A stretch of DNA of 9,770 nucleotides from an uncultured Paenibacillus sp. (GTDB taxonomy: Bacteria > Bacillota > Bacilli > Paenibacillales > Paenibacillaceae), in assembly GCA_937895345.1 (NCBI GenBank), contig CALAWP010000095.1, positions 1 to 9,770 on the forward strand, given 5' to 3'. The notes below the pieces were generated by a model. It saw nothing but the letters and a program-made list of their open reading frames with translations, made no database searches and was not told where the DNA came from. A program made the position numbers and the translations under genes. Of the stretch, positions 1 through 5,889 are shown in pieces. The first letter of the stretch is position 1. Every line of letters begins with the position of its first letter.

Positions 1-2
1 CG

Positions 3-2084
3 TCGGCGGAGGCGCCCCGCTTGTCCGCGGCCGCGCTGCTCGGCCGCGTCGACGCCGCGCGCGCCTGGCTGGGCGCGCGGCTGGCGGCCATGTACCCTCC
101 CGAACAGTCCGGGTACATGCAAGCGCTGGTGCTCGGGCTTAAGGACGAAGTCGAGCCCGAGCTGTACAACGGCTTCTCGCGGCTTGGCTTGACGCATGTG
201 CTGGCCATCTCGGGCCTTCATGTCGGCGTATTTATGATGGGGCTCGGCGGTCTGCTTCGCATATTCGGCTTGCCCCGGGAACGCATTTTGCTCGTTCTCA
301 TGGCGGCCGTTCCGCTCTATTGCCTCATGTCCGGGGCGTCGCCTTCCGTGCTGCGCGCCGGCATCATGGCCGTGCTCGGCCTCGTCGCGGCAAGGATGGG
401 CAAGCTGAAGGACGGCATGCATCTTATCGCGGCCGCGGCCGTCATCCTGCTCTTCTTTGATCCGTATTATTTGAACAATGTCAGCTTTCAGCTGTCCTTC
501 GCCGTTACGCTCGGCTTGATTATCGGCGTTCCCCCGGTTAGAAATGCACTGCCTAGCCGGCGCGGATTCGGCTGGCTGCGGGATTTGGCCGCCGTAACGC
601 TGGTCGCCCAGCTTGTATCCTTTCCGCTTACGATCTACTATTTTAACCAGTTTCATCTATTGTCGCTTCCGGCCAATATGCTGCTGGTACCCGTCATCAG
701 CTCGGCGATCATGCCGCTGGGAGCTTTGTCGCTGCTCATGTCGCTCTGTTGGCAGGGAGGCGCCGATCTGTTGGCCATGCTGTCCAGCCGGTTGAACGGA
801 TGGACGTTCGCCGCCGTCGAGGCGCTGTCGGGCTTGGAAACGTTCCGGACGATCTGGCCGTCTCCGCCGCTCTGGTGGATCGGCTGCTGGATAGCGATGC
901 TCGCGGCCGCTTTCCGTCTGCTGGATATCCGGAACGGCCGGCGGGCCTCGGCCCTGCACCGGCTGAAGGAGGCGGAGGCTCGGACAGCTCCGCTGGATGA
1001 GCCGCTGCCGGGCGCATCCCCGTTCTTATCCGGATCGGGGGACGAACGCAACGCCATGAATCCTCCCGGCCGACAAACCGTTCCGGGACCGTTTACGGCC
1101 ATTCGCTCCAGGGCGCTCATGCCTTGGGGCGGTTTGGCGTTGGCCGCGGTCATGCTGCTCGGATACGCCTATGCGCCGGACCGGTTCGATCGCAGCGGCA
1201 CCGTCAGCTTCCTCGATGTCGGCCAAGGCGACGCCGCGCTGATCCGCACGCCGGAAGGACGGCATATTCTGATCGACGGCGGCGGAGCGGTATCCTATCG
1301 GAAGCCGGGCGACGAATGGCGGGAACGCCGCGAGCCGTTTGAGGTCGGCGCCAAAGTCGTCGTGCCGCTGCTCATGAAGCGGGGCGTGCGCGACATTGAC
1401 CTCCTGGTCGTTTCCCATCTGGACAGCGATCACATTCGCGGACTGCTTGCGGTGGCGGAATCGATTCCGATCCGGCAAATGTGGTGGAACGGCACGCTGA
1501 AGGAGGGTGAAGACGCGGCAGCGCTCATGAAAGCCGCTCTCGATCGGAATATTCCCTTGTTTGCGGTAAGCGAAGGAATGGAGTACGCCATCGATCGCGA
1601 TACCCGGCTGCAAGTGTTGTGGCCGCCCCGCCGGAACGCGGAATCCTCCGTTCCTATCGTTCGGGACCAGAACGAATGGAGCGTCGTCTTGCAGATGGAA
1701 TTGTACGGGCGCCCTTTTGTGTTCAGCGGCGATATCGGCGCCGCAACCGAAAGGCTGATCGTGCGTAAGCAACTAGAGCGGCAAGGCGAAGAGGACGGTC
1801 GCGAGAGCGTGGCGGCGTCGGACCGCTTTGGGACGCATGAGGCGCCGATCTTGAAGATCGCCCATCACGGAAGCCGCTATTCCTCAAGCGAGGAATGGCT
1901 GTCGTACTGGAGTCCCGCCGCCGCGGTCGTCTCCGTCGGCGCCTGGAATACTTACGGCCATCCTCATCCCGATACGGTCGGACGGGTGAAGCGGACCGGA
2001 GCGGTTTTGTGGCGGACGGACCGCGACGGCGAAGTCTCGTTTCGGGTGACGAAGAAGGAAGCTTTTGCCTCGAATGCGAGATGA
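3..2084 (+). CDS. comEC: ComEC/Rec2 family DNA uptake channel protein, 5' end missing
   Basis: Polytopic membrane protein that passes single-stranded DNA across the cell membrane during natural transformation. The frame is open to the left edge with no stop, so the gene starts upstream; the TTG at 21 is not a credible start. Numbering from that TTG, the ComEC competence domain with several hydrophobic helices covers about residues 30-300, with the signature THVLAISGLHVG near 58-69. A polar linker (about 305-368) and one more membrane segment (about 369-385) lead to a metallo-beta-lactamase-like domain (about 393-687). That domain shows FLDVGQGDA (398-406), the metal motif HLDSDH (466-471), SGD (569-571) and AHHGS (614-618), so its putative nuclease site looks intact. 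Only the N-terminal part usually found in the family (DUF4131-like region) is absent, because of the window edge. The last gene of the comE operon is typically comEC, which fits the unrelated operon that follows. Confidence 0.95.
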   Translation, partial: SAEAPRLSAAALLGRVDAARAWLGARLAAMYPPEQSGYMQALVLGLKDEVEPELYNGFSRLGLTHVLAISGLHVGVFMMGLGGLLRIFGLPRERILLVLMAAVPLYCLMSGASPSVLRAGIMAVLGLVAARMGKLKDGMHLIAAAAVILLFFDPYYLNNVSFQLSFAVTLGLIIGVPPVRNALPSRRGFGWLRDLAAVTLVAQLVSFPLTIYYFNQFHLLSLPANMLLVPVISSAIMPLGALSLLMSLCWQGGADLLAMLSSRLNGWTFAAVEALSGLETFRTIWPSPPLWWIGCWIAMLAAAFRLLDIRNGRRASALHRLKEAEARTAPLDEPLPGASPFLSGSGDERNAMNPPGRQTVPGPFTAIRSRALMPWGGLALAAVMLLGYAYAPDRFDRSGTVSFLDVGQGDAALIRTPEGRHILIDGGGAVSYRKPGDEWRERREPFEVGAKVVVPLLMKRGVRDIDLLVVSHLDSDHIRGLLAVAESIPIRQMWWNGTLKEGEDAAALMKAALDRNIPLFAVSEGMEYAIDRDTRLQVLWPPRRNAESSVPIVRDQNEWSVVLQMELYGRPFVFSGDIGAATERLIVRKQLERQGEEDGRESVAASDRFGTHEAPILKIAHHGSRYSSSEEWLSYWSPAAAVVSVGAWNTYGHPHPDTVGRVKRTGAVLWRTDRDGEVSFRVTKKEAFASNAR

Positions 2085-2226
2085 ATCTATATACGGGATT
2101 CTAATATTTTGGTATGCTGGAAGGTGGAGTTCCAAGGCGATTTATTTCAATTCGGCAGCCTATCGTCAACGTTTTCTTTCGACAATAAATTTTCTTATAA
2201 AAATAAAGCTATCGAAGGTTTAATAC

Positions 2227-2253
2227 TGCAACATTTGCCGCAACCGGTTCGTC
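2227..2253 (+). promoter_or_regulatory. Candidate ECF-type (autoregulatory) promoter of the sigma/anti-sigma operon
   Basis: TGCAAC (2227-2232), 17 bases, then CGTC (2250-2253). This resembles the Bacillus ECF pattern TGAAAC-N16/17-CGTC or CGTA (SigM/SigW type) with one mismatch in the -35. Transcription would begin near 2260, leaving a leader of about 22 bases just ahead of the ribosome binding site at 2268-2275. ECF sigma operons commonly drive themselves, so the position fits. Short motifs like this arise by chance, and no good sigma-A promoter was seen in the gap; read-through from comEC is an alternative source of transcript. Confidence 0.35.
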
Positions 2254-2267
2254 AGAGAGGTTGCAAG

Positions 2268-2275
2268 AGAGGAGG
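2268..2275 (+). promoter_or_regulatory. Ribosome binding site fixing the GTG start of the sigma factor
   Basis: AGAGGAGG lies 7 bases before the GTG at 2283 and 10 before a second in-frame GTG at 2286. The same frame stays open upstream to a TTG at 2109, but that start has no such site and the extra 58 residues look nothing like a sigma factor. Confidence 0.8.
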
Positions 2276-2282
2276 ATCCTTC

Positions 2283-2831
2283 GTGGTGGAGCCCGGCCTG
2301 ATCAAAGCCGCCCAATCGGGAGATCGAGATGCGTTAATCACTCTGTTGCGAGAGATTGAAACCCATGTTTATCGGACAGCCTACTATATATTGAACAACG
2401 AGCAGGACGCGATGGATGCGGCGCAGGAAGCGCTGATCCGCATCTACACGAAGATCGGGTCCTACGAGGAGAAGGCGCAATTCAAGACATGGATACAGCG
2501 TATTGTGACCAATATTTGCATCGACAAATTCAGAAGATCAAAGCCTACGGTATCGATAGACGAGCATGAGCTCGTCTTCCGCGAGAAGCGCAACGTGGAG
2601 GACGAAGTCATGTCCGCCTATGCGCTTCAAGATATTCGGAAGGCGATCGATCAATTGCCGGAGCATCACCGCACGGTCGTCGTGCTCCGATACCTGCAGG
2701 ATTTTTCGTATAACGAGATTGCGGACAGCCTGGATTTGCCGCTCAATACCGTCAAGTCCTATCTTTTCCGCGCCAGGCAGCAGCTGCAAGCGTTACTTCA
2801 TGATTATCAGAAAGGTGGTGTCCGGGGATGA
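2283..2831 (+). CDS. RNA polymerase ECF-type sigma factor (SigW-like)
   Basis: A 182-residue alternative sigma factor that directs RNA polymerase to a small regulon, probably envelope or stress related. Sigma-70 region 2 spans about residues 22-86, with the typical stretch around DAAQEALIRIYTKI and FKTWIQRIVTNICIDKFRR (the core-binding and -10-recognition part). A short linker leads to region 4 at about 116-170, with LPEHHRTVVVLRYL followed by the helix-turn-helix YNEIADSLDLPLNTVKSYLFRAR (about 143-165) that reads the -35. No region 1 or 3 is present, and the length equals that of SigW-type proteins. The GTG start is chosen from the ribosome binding site and from where family homology begins. 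The stop overlaps the start of the next gene, a zinc-type anti-sigma factor, which is the usual partner arrangement. Which B. subtilis ECF factor, if any, it is orthologous to cannot be told by eye. Confidence 0.95.
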   Translation: MVEPGLIKAAQSGDRDALITLLREIETHVYRTAYYILNNEQDAMDAAQEALIRIYTKIGSYEEKAQFKTWIQRIVTNICIDKFRRSKPTVSIDEHELVFREKRNVEDEVMSAYALQDIRKAIDQLPEHHRTVVVLRYLQDFSYNEIADSLDLPLNTVKSYLFRARQQLQALLHDYQKGGVRG

Positions 2832-3934
2832 AGTGTCAAGAGGTGATGGAACTGATGCAACGACATCTGGACGACGATCTCGACTCCGACGAGATTGAAG
2901 TTCTATACAGCCATACAAGACAATGTCCGGACTGCGCGGCGATGTTTGAACGTCTGAAGCTGCTGTCACAGGAATTGACAAGCCTGCCTAAGGTGGTGCC
3001 CAGCTACAGCCTGGTGGACGCGATATTGCCGGAACTGGAAAGAATCGATAAGCTCGCGGGGCGGACTGCCGAGGATTCGGATCCGACCGCGGCGGCGAAA
3101 GCGGCGGGACACGGCGAAGCCGTCCAACCGGACAGCCGGATGAGCCGAAGGACGGGCCGCAAGCGCTGGCCTTCCTGGGGAGCGCTCGGCGGAGTCATTG
3201 CGGCCGGCATCGTGACGGGTCTGTTTATCGCCACTTATCCTCCGGGCATGAGCAAGGATAAGGCTAATTCGGATATGTATACGGCTGACGGCGCCGTTTC
3301 CATGAGTATGGAGAGCGATGTCGCGCAGAAGATGAAGATCGCGCCCGGCGAAGCGGCGGGCGGAGACGCGCCGGTGGCGGGCGATGCATCCGTAGGGACC
3401 GAATCGTACGCGGGCGGCGGAGATTCGGGCAAGCAAGCGGAGCCGGAAGGAAGCCAGTCCAGCGGCTACGTGCCGCTCTCTTCGGAATCGACATCGGGCG
3501 GAGGCGCCCCGCGGCAAGAGGAAGCCGAGGAGCGGATCGGATCGGAAGCGTGGAGGGTCGAAGACCAATTCGGCGAGGAAAACTTCGTGGAACCGACCGA
3601 TGGACCGGCAAAGGCAGCGACCGAGCAGCCGCCGGGTTTTCTGGAATCGGAGCCTGACGCCAACGGATTCACCGTCAACAACAACGCACTGGGAACGCCT
3701 TCTCCCGACGGGCTGTATTTGGCGAGCGCGGATCAGTACAGCATTCGGGTCGTGGCGCTGGATACCGGCGAAACGGTGCTCGAGACATCCAGAAAGAACG
3801 GTAAGCATACGAATATCGTTTGGGCGCAGGACAGCTCCAGCCTGACGTATGAGGTGCAATTGGAGCAAGGCGCCATCGAAAGATACGTCATCGACGCCGC
3901 CAAATGGACGGAACAAAAAGCCGGTCATCCTTGA
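2828..3934 (+). CDS. Membrane-anchored zinc-finger anti-sigma factor with large extracytoplasmic domain
   Basis: A 368-residue partner of the preceding sigma factor, expected to hold it inactive at the membrane. The N-terminus (1-50) is a zinc-type anti-sigma domain (zf-HC2/ZAS) with H29-x3-C33-x2-C36 and an additional C3. One membrane helix lies at about 116-137 after a basic stretch (RRTGRKR). The outside part begins with a long linker rich in Gly, Ser, Ala and Glu (about 140-280). It ends in a beta-rich segment (about 284-358) with two WD40/TolB-like units, PSPDGLYLASADQYSIRVVA and IVWAQDSSSLTYEV, each followed by a turn and a strand. The ATG overlaps the sigma stop by four bases (ATGA, 2828-2831), indicating translational coupling; AAAGGTGG at 2811-2818 is the ribosome binding site. 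Release of the sigma factor probably needs proteolysis or ligand sensing through the outer domain (inferred). The stimulus is unknown. Confidence 0.92.
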   Translation: MKCQEVMELMQRHLDDDLDSDEIEVLYSHTRQCPDCAAMFERLKLLSQELTSLPKVVPSYSLVDAILPELERIDKLAGRTAEDSDPTAAAKAAGHGEAVQPDSRMSRRTGRKRWPSWGALGGVIAAGIVTGLFIATYPPGMSKDKANSDMYTADGAVSMSMESDVAQKMKIAPGEAAGGDAPVAGDASVGTESYAGGGDSGKQAEPEGSQSSGYVPLSSESTSGGGAPRQEEAEERIGSEAWRVEDQFGEENFVEPTDGPAKAATEQPPGFLESEPDANGFTVNNNALGTPSPDGLYLASADQYSIRVVALDTGETVLETSRKNGKHTNIVWAQDSSSLTYEVQLEQGAIERYVIDAAKWTEQKAGHP

Positions 3935-3938
3935 CCTT

Positions 3939-3960
3939 GGCGTGCACCCATTCGCACGCC
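3939..3960 (+). other. Small hairpin just after the anti-sigma stop codon
   Basis: GGCGTGC (3939-3945) pairs with GCACGCC (3954-3960) around an 8-base loop, five bases past the stop. No T-run follows, so it is not a classical terminator; it could protect the transcript end or be incidental in GC-rich DNA. Confidence 0.35.
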
Positions 3961-4062
3961 GGTGAGTATACTGTAGCAAATAATCAGTCTGCGACGTGTT
4001 CCGCGTCGTATGACCATCCGGCTGACGGTGCCATGGAACCGTTCGCGGATGTTAATATAACG

Positions 4063-4104
4063 CAAAGGGATGACGCCTCCCCCGGCTCATCCCTTTGTTG
4101 TTTC
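4063..4104 (+). terminator. Intrinsic terminator of the sigma/anti-sigma operon
   Basis: CAAAGGGATGA (4063-4073) pairs perfectly with TCATCCCTTTG (4087-4097), an 11-bp stem whose interior can add GCC/GGC pairs. TTGTTTC follows at 4098-4104. It sits about 130 bases after the anti-sigma stop and before the holA promoter, separating the two transcription units. Confidence 0.8.
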
Positions 4105-4176
4105 ATTGGCGGGATGATTGAGCGCAGCACTAGGATTCGGTACGGCTAATGAGGCATTTCAACGTAATAGATAGGA

Positions 4177-4205
4177 CTGGCAACGGCCGGGCGATCGGTT
4201 ATAAT
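4177..4205 (+). promoter_or_regulatory. Sigma-A-like promoter of holA
   Basis: A perfect TATAAT (4200-4205) is preceded at 17 bases by CTGGCA (4177-4182), four of six matches to TTGACA. Transcription would start near 4212, about 34 bases before the holA start codon. With the terminator at 4063-4104 this gives holA its own transcription unit. Confidence 0.65.
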
Positions 4206-4211
4206 GGTAAT

Positions 4212-4232
4212 TGGACGCTTGGTTTGCGTCCA
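4212..4232 (+). promoter_or_regulatory. Leader hairpin abutting the holA ribosome binding site
   Basis: TGGACGC (4212-4218) and GCGTCCA (4226-4232) form a 7-bp perfect stem with a 7-base loop. It begins where transcription from the TATAAT at 4200 is expected to start and ends one base before the Shine-Dalgarno sequence GGGAGGTG (4233-4240). Such a 5' stem may stabilise the mRNA or influence ribosome entry; no regulator is evident. Confidence 0.5.
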
Positions 4233-4245
4233 GGGAGGTGCCGTA

Positions 4246-5301
4246 ATGGAAGTGAAGGACGCGCTTAAGGAGATTAAATCGGGCAAGTTCAGGCCCGTTT
4301 ATGTGTTGTTCGGCAAAGACCGATACCGAATGGAGCAATTTATTGACTACTTGATCGGGGCGCTGCTCGAGCCCGATGAGCGCGAGATGGGCATCGCCCG
4401 GTTCGACACCGGCGAAACGCCCGTCGAGGAAGCGGTGCTCGAAGCGGAAACGATGCCGTTTTTTGCGGCCCGCAAGCTGGTACTGGTTCGCGATTCCTCC
4501 GTGATGGCGGCGGGAGCCAAGGAGAACGCCAAGATCGAGCACCGCCCCGAAACGGTGCTGCGTTATATGGAACAGCCGATGGACACTTCCGTCGTCGTCT
4601 TTGCCGTGCAGGCCGATAAGCTGGACGAACGCAAGAAGCTGGTCAAAGCGTTAAAGGACAGAGGCTCGGTCATTTCTTTCCCCGAGCTGGACGGCGTACA
4701 GCTGCAGCAATGGATGATCAAGCGCGCATCCGAGCAGCGCCGAGAGCTGAAGCCGGAAGCGGCGCAGCTGCTGGTCGCTCGGCTTGGGACGAGCATGAGG
4801 CAAATTGCGGCCGAGATAGACAAACTATGCTTATTTGTCGGGGAAGGCGGAACGATCGACGAGGCTGCCGCCGCCAGTCTGACGGCGGCGAGCGCGGAGG
4901 AAGACGTGTTCGCGCTCGTAGACGCCATAGCGGAGCTGCAAATCGGCAAGGCGCTGCAGATGTACCGGCAATTGCTGCTCCGCCGGGAAGAGCCGATCAA
5001 GATCGCCGCATTGATTGCGCGGCAAGTCCGCATCATGCTGCAAATCAAGGAGCTGGAGCAGCATCATTATTCGCCGCAACAGATGGCGGGGCAGCTCGGG
5101 CTGCATCCCTACGCCGTCAAGCTGGCGGCCGAAAAAAGCCGCAAATTCGAGACGCGGAGACTGGGGCGGCTGCTGGACGCTCTTGCGGAGCTGGACTACG
5201 GCATGAAAACCGGCCGCATCGACAAGACGCTCGGTCTGGAGCTGTTTCTGCTGTCGCTGGGCGTGGAACCCGAACCCGCCGCTTCCGCGAGCCATTCGTA
5301 G
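4246..5301 (+). CDS. holA: DNA polymerase III subunit delta (clamp loader)
   Basis: A 351-residue delta subunit of the replicative clamp loader, which opens the beta sliding clamp and loads it onto primed DNA; cytoplasmic. Its length matches the family (about 340-350). The N-terminal AAA+-like domain starts with FRPVYVLFGKDRYRMEQF, a degenerate nucleotide-binding loop as normal for delta, and continues with FFAARKLVLVRDS. The middle carries DKLDERKKLVKALKDRG and LGTSMRQIAAEIDKLCLF. The C-terminal collar domain has EEPIKIAALIARQVRIMLQIKEL and ends with LDYGMKTGRIDKTLGLELFLLSL, both typical of HolA/YqeN. The start is the ATG at 4246, with GGAGG 7 bases upstream (4234-4238). An in-frame ATG at 4204 lies inside the -10 box and is rejected. 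The gene converges on rpsT, as in Bacillus. Confidence 0.95.
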   Translation: MEVKDALKEIKSGKFRPVYVLFGKDRYRMEQFIDYLIGALLEPDEREMGIARFDTGETPVEEAVLEAETMPFFAARKLVLVRDSSVMAAGAKENAKIEHRPETVLRYMEQPMDTSVVVFAVQADKLDERKKLVKALKDRGSVISFPELDGVQLQQWMIKRASEQRRELKPEAAQLLVARLGTSMRQIAAEIDKLCLFVGEGGTIDEAAAASLTAASAEEDVFALVDAIAELQIGKALQMYRQLLLRREEPIKIAALIARQVRIMLQIKELEQHHYSPQQMAGQLGLHPYAVKLAAEKSRKFETRRLGRLLDALAELDYGMKTGRIDKTLGLELFLLSLGVEPEPAASASHS

Positions 5302-5317
5302 ACGAATGACGCGCTAA

Positions 5318-5367
5318 CGAAAAAGGGCTGCCTCTCAAGCCGATGTTCAGCTTGAGAGGCAGCCCTT
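5318..5367 (-). terminator. Strong terminator between convergent holA and rpsT
   Basis: An 18-bp perfect inverted repeat: 5323-5340 pairs with 5350-5367 around a 9-base loop. Read on the minus strand it begins 25 bases after the rpsT stop and runs into TTTTTCGTT, so it is a canonical rpsT terminator. On the plus strand only two Ts follow, but the same stem lies 21 bases after the holA stop and may also slow or end holA transcription. Confidence 0.9.
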
Positions 5368-5392
5368 GCATGTTCAGGCCATAAGTCCGGAA

Positions 5393-5665
5393 TTAAGCTT
5401 GCGCAGTCAATGCGTTCAGCTTTTTAGCCAGACGGGATTTTTTGCGGGCAGCCGCATTTTTATGGATCAGGCCTTTCGTAACTGCTTTGTCCAATTTTTT
5501 CGTTGCAACGATCAGAGCGGCTTTGGCTGCTTCTGCGTCGGTTCCAGCGATAGCTTGGTCAGCAATTTTAACGGCCGAACGAAGCGCGGATTTTTGAGAT
5601 GCGTTCAAAGCGCGGCGTTTTTCGCTCGTTTTGACGCGTTTAATCGCGGATTTGATGTTTGGCAT
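5393..5665 (-). CDS. rpsT: 30S ribosomal protein S20
   Basis: A small, very basic 90-residue protein of the 30S subunit that binds 16S rRNA. It starts MPNIKSAIKRVKTSEKRR and carries the S20 signatures NASQKSALRSAVK and KGLIHKNAAARKKSRLAKKLN near the C-terminus. The length is close to the usual 85-90. The ATG at 5665 is chosen because AGGAGGTG (minus strand, 5672-5679) lies 6 bases ahead; an upstream in-frame GTG at 5674 overlaps that site and is rejected. It is divergent from gpr and convergent with holA, the same relative arrangement as in Bacillus. It has its own promoter and terminator. Confidence 0.98.
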   Translation of the reverse strand: MPNIKSAIKRVKTSEKRRALNASQKSALRSAVKIADQAIAGTDAEAAKAALIVATKKLDKAVTKGLIHKNAAARKKSRLAKKLNALTAQA

Positions 5666-5736
5666 GGAATTCACCTCCTAAACTGTTCAAGACGGTTCTC
5701 TCTTTGCAAAGAAACCTAATCAACACAACTTAAAAT

Positions 5737-5765
5737 ATATTATCATGCGAATGCCCAAAAAGCAA
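5737..5765 (-). promoter_or_regulatory. Candidate sigma-A promoter of rpsT
   Basis: On the minus strand TTGCTT (5765-5760) is followed at 17 bases by TAATAT (5742-5737), with a TGN extended -10 element directly ahead. Transcription would start near 5730, giving a leader of about 65 bases. The surrounding AT-rich stretch is unlike the flanking coding DNA, consistent with a promoter. Confidence 0.5.
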
Positions 5766-5776
5766 TAGTAACCAAT

Positions 5777-5808
5777 CGCTAGAGGCGGCGGCCTCTAGCG
5801 AGTTTTTT
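5777..5808 (+). terminator. Intrinsic terminator upstream of gpr
   Basis: CGCTAGAGGC (5777-5786) and GCCTCTAGCG (5791-5800) form a perfect 10-bp stem with a GGCG loop, followed by AG and six Ts (5803-5808). It is oriented on the plus strand although no plus-strand gene ends just before it; the nearest is holA, 475 bases upstream. It probably shields gpr from vegetative read-through. Confidence 0.85.
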
Positions 5809-5827
5809 GCCTGTTTTACATTCAACC

Positions 5828-5856
5828 GTATGATTTTGGCTGCGCTGCAAACAATA
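5828..5856 (+). promoter_or_regulatory. Candidate forespore (sigma-G/sigma-F type) promoter of gpr
   Basis: GTATG (5828-5832) fits the sigma-G -35 pattern GHATR. After 17 bases AACAATA (5850-5856) matches five of seven positions of CATWHTA. The overlapping GCAAACAATA (5847-5856) matches nine of ten positions of the sigma-F -10 pattern GGNRANANTR, though its spacing to the -35 is short. B. subtilis gpr is known to be read by both forespore sigma factors. Transcription would start near 5863, about 27 bases before the start codon. Confidence 0.4.
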
Positions 5857-5874
5857 ACCGATGAATATTCCGTG

Positions 5875-5881
5875 AAAGGAG
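5875..5881 (+). promoter_or_regulatory. Ribosome binding site fixing the GTG start of gpr
   Basis: AAAGGAG lies 8 bases before the GTG at 5890. The frame is open further upstream to an ATG at 5830, but that ATG overlaps the candidate -35 element, has no ribosome binding site and would add 20 residues not typical of the family. Confidence 0.75.
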
Positions 5882-5889
5882 CTGTTCAT

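Noticed and set aside
1026..1772. 248-codon minus-strand open frame opposite comEC
   Set aside because: Antisense shadow; the ComEC metal-binding motifs lie on the plus strand in this interval.
2083..2109. Weak inverted repeat GAATC/GATTC followed by TAATATTTT as a comEC terminator
   Set aside because: The stem is only five AT-containing pairs, too weak to support a terminator call.
2179..2207. TCGACA and TATAAA/AATAAA as a sigma-A promoter for the sigma operon
   Set aside because: TATAAA is only 11 bases from the -35-like element, and the hexamer at correct spacing is a poor -10.
2109..2282. Upstream extension of the sigma factor frame from a TTG at 2109
   Set aside because: No ribosome binding site, no sigma-like residues, and an excellent AGGAGG sits 7 bases before the GTG at 2283.
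2966..3979. 337-codon open frame on the minus strand opposite the anti-sigma gene
   Set aside because: Its composition (many Arg, His, Pro) is that of an antisense shadow of GC-rich coding DNA; the plus-strand gene has clear domains, start and coupling.
3904..4149. 81-codon plus-strand frame starting inside the anti-sigma gene
   Set aside because: It reads straight through the terminator hairpin, has no ribosome binding site and resembles no protein I know.
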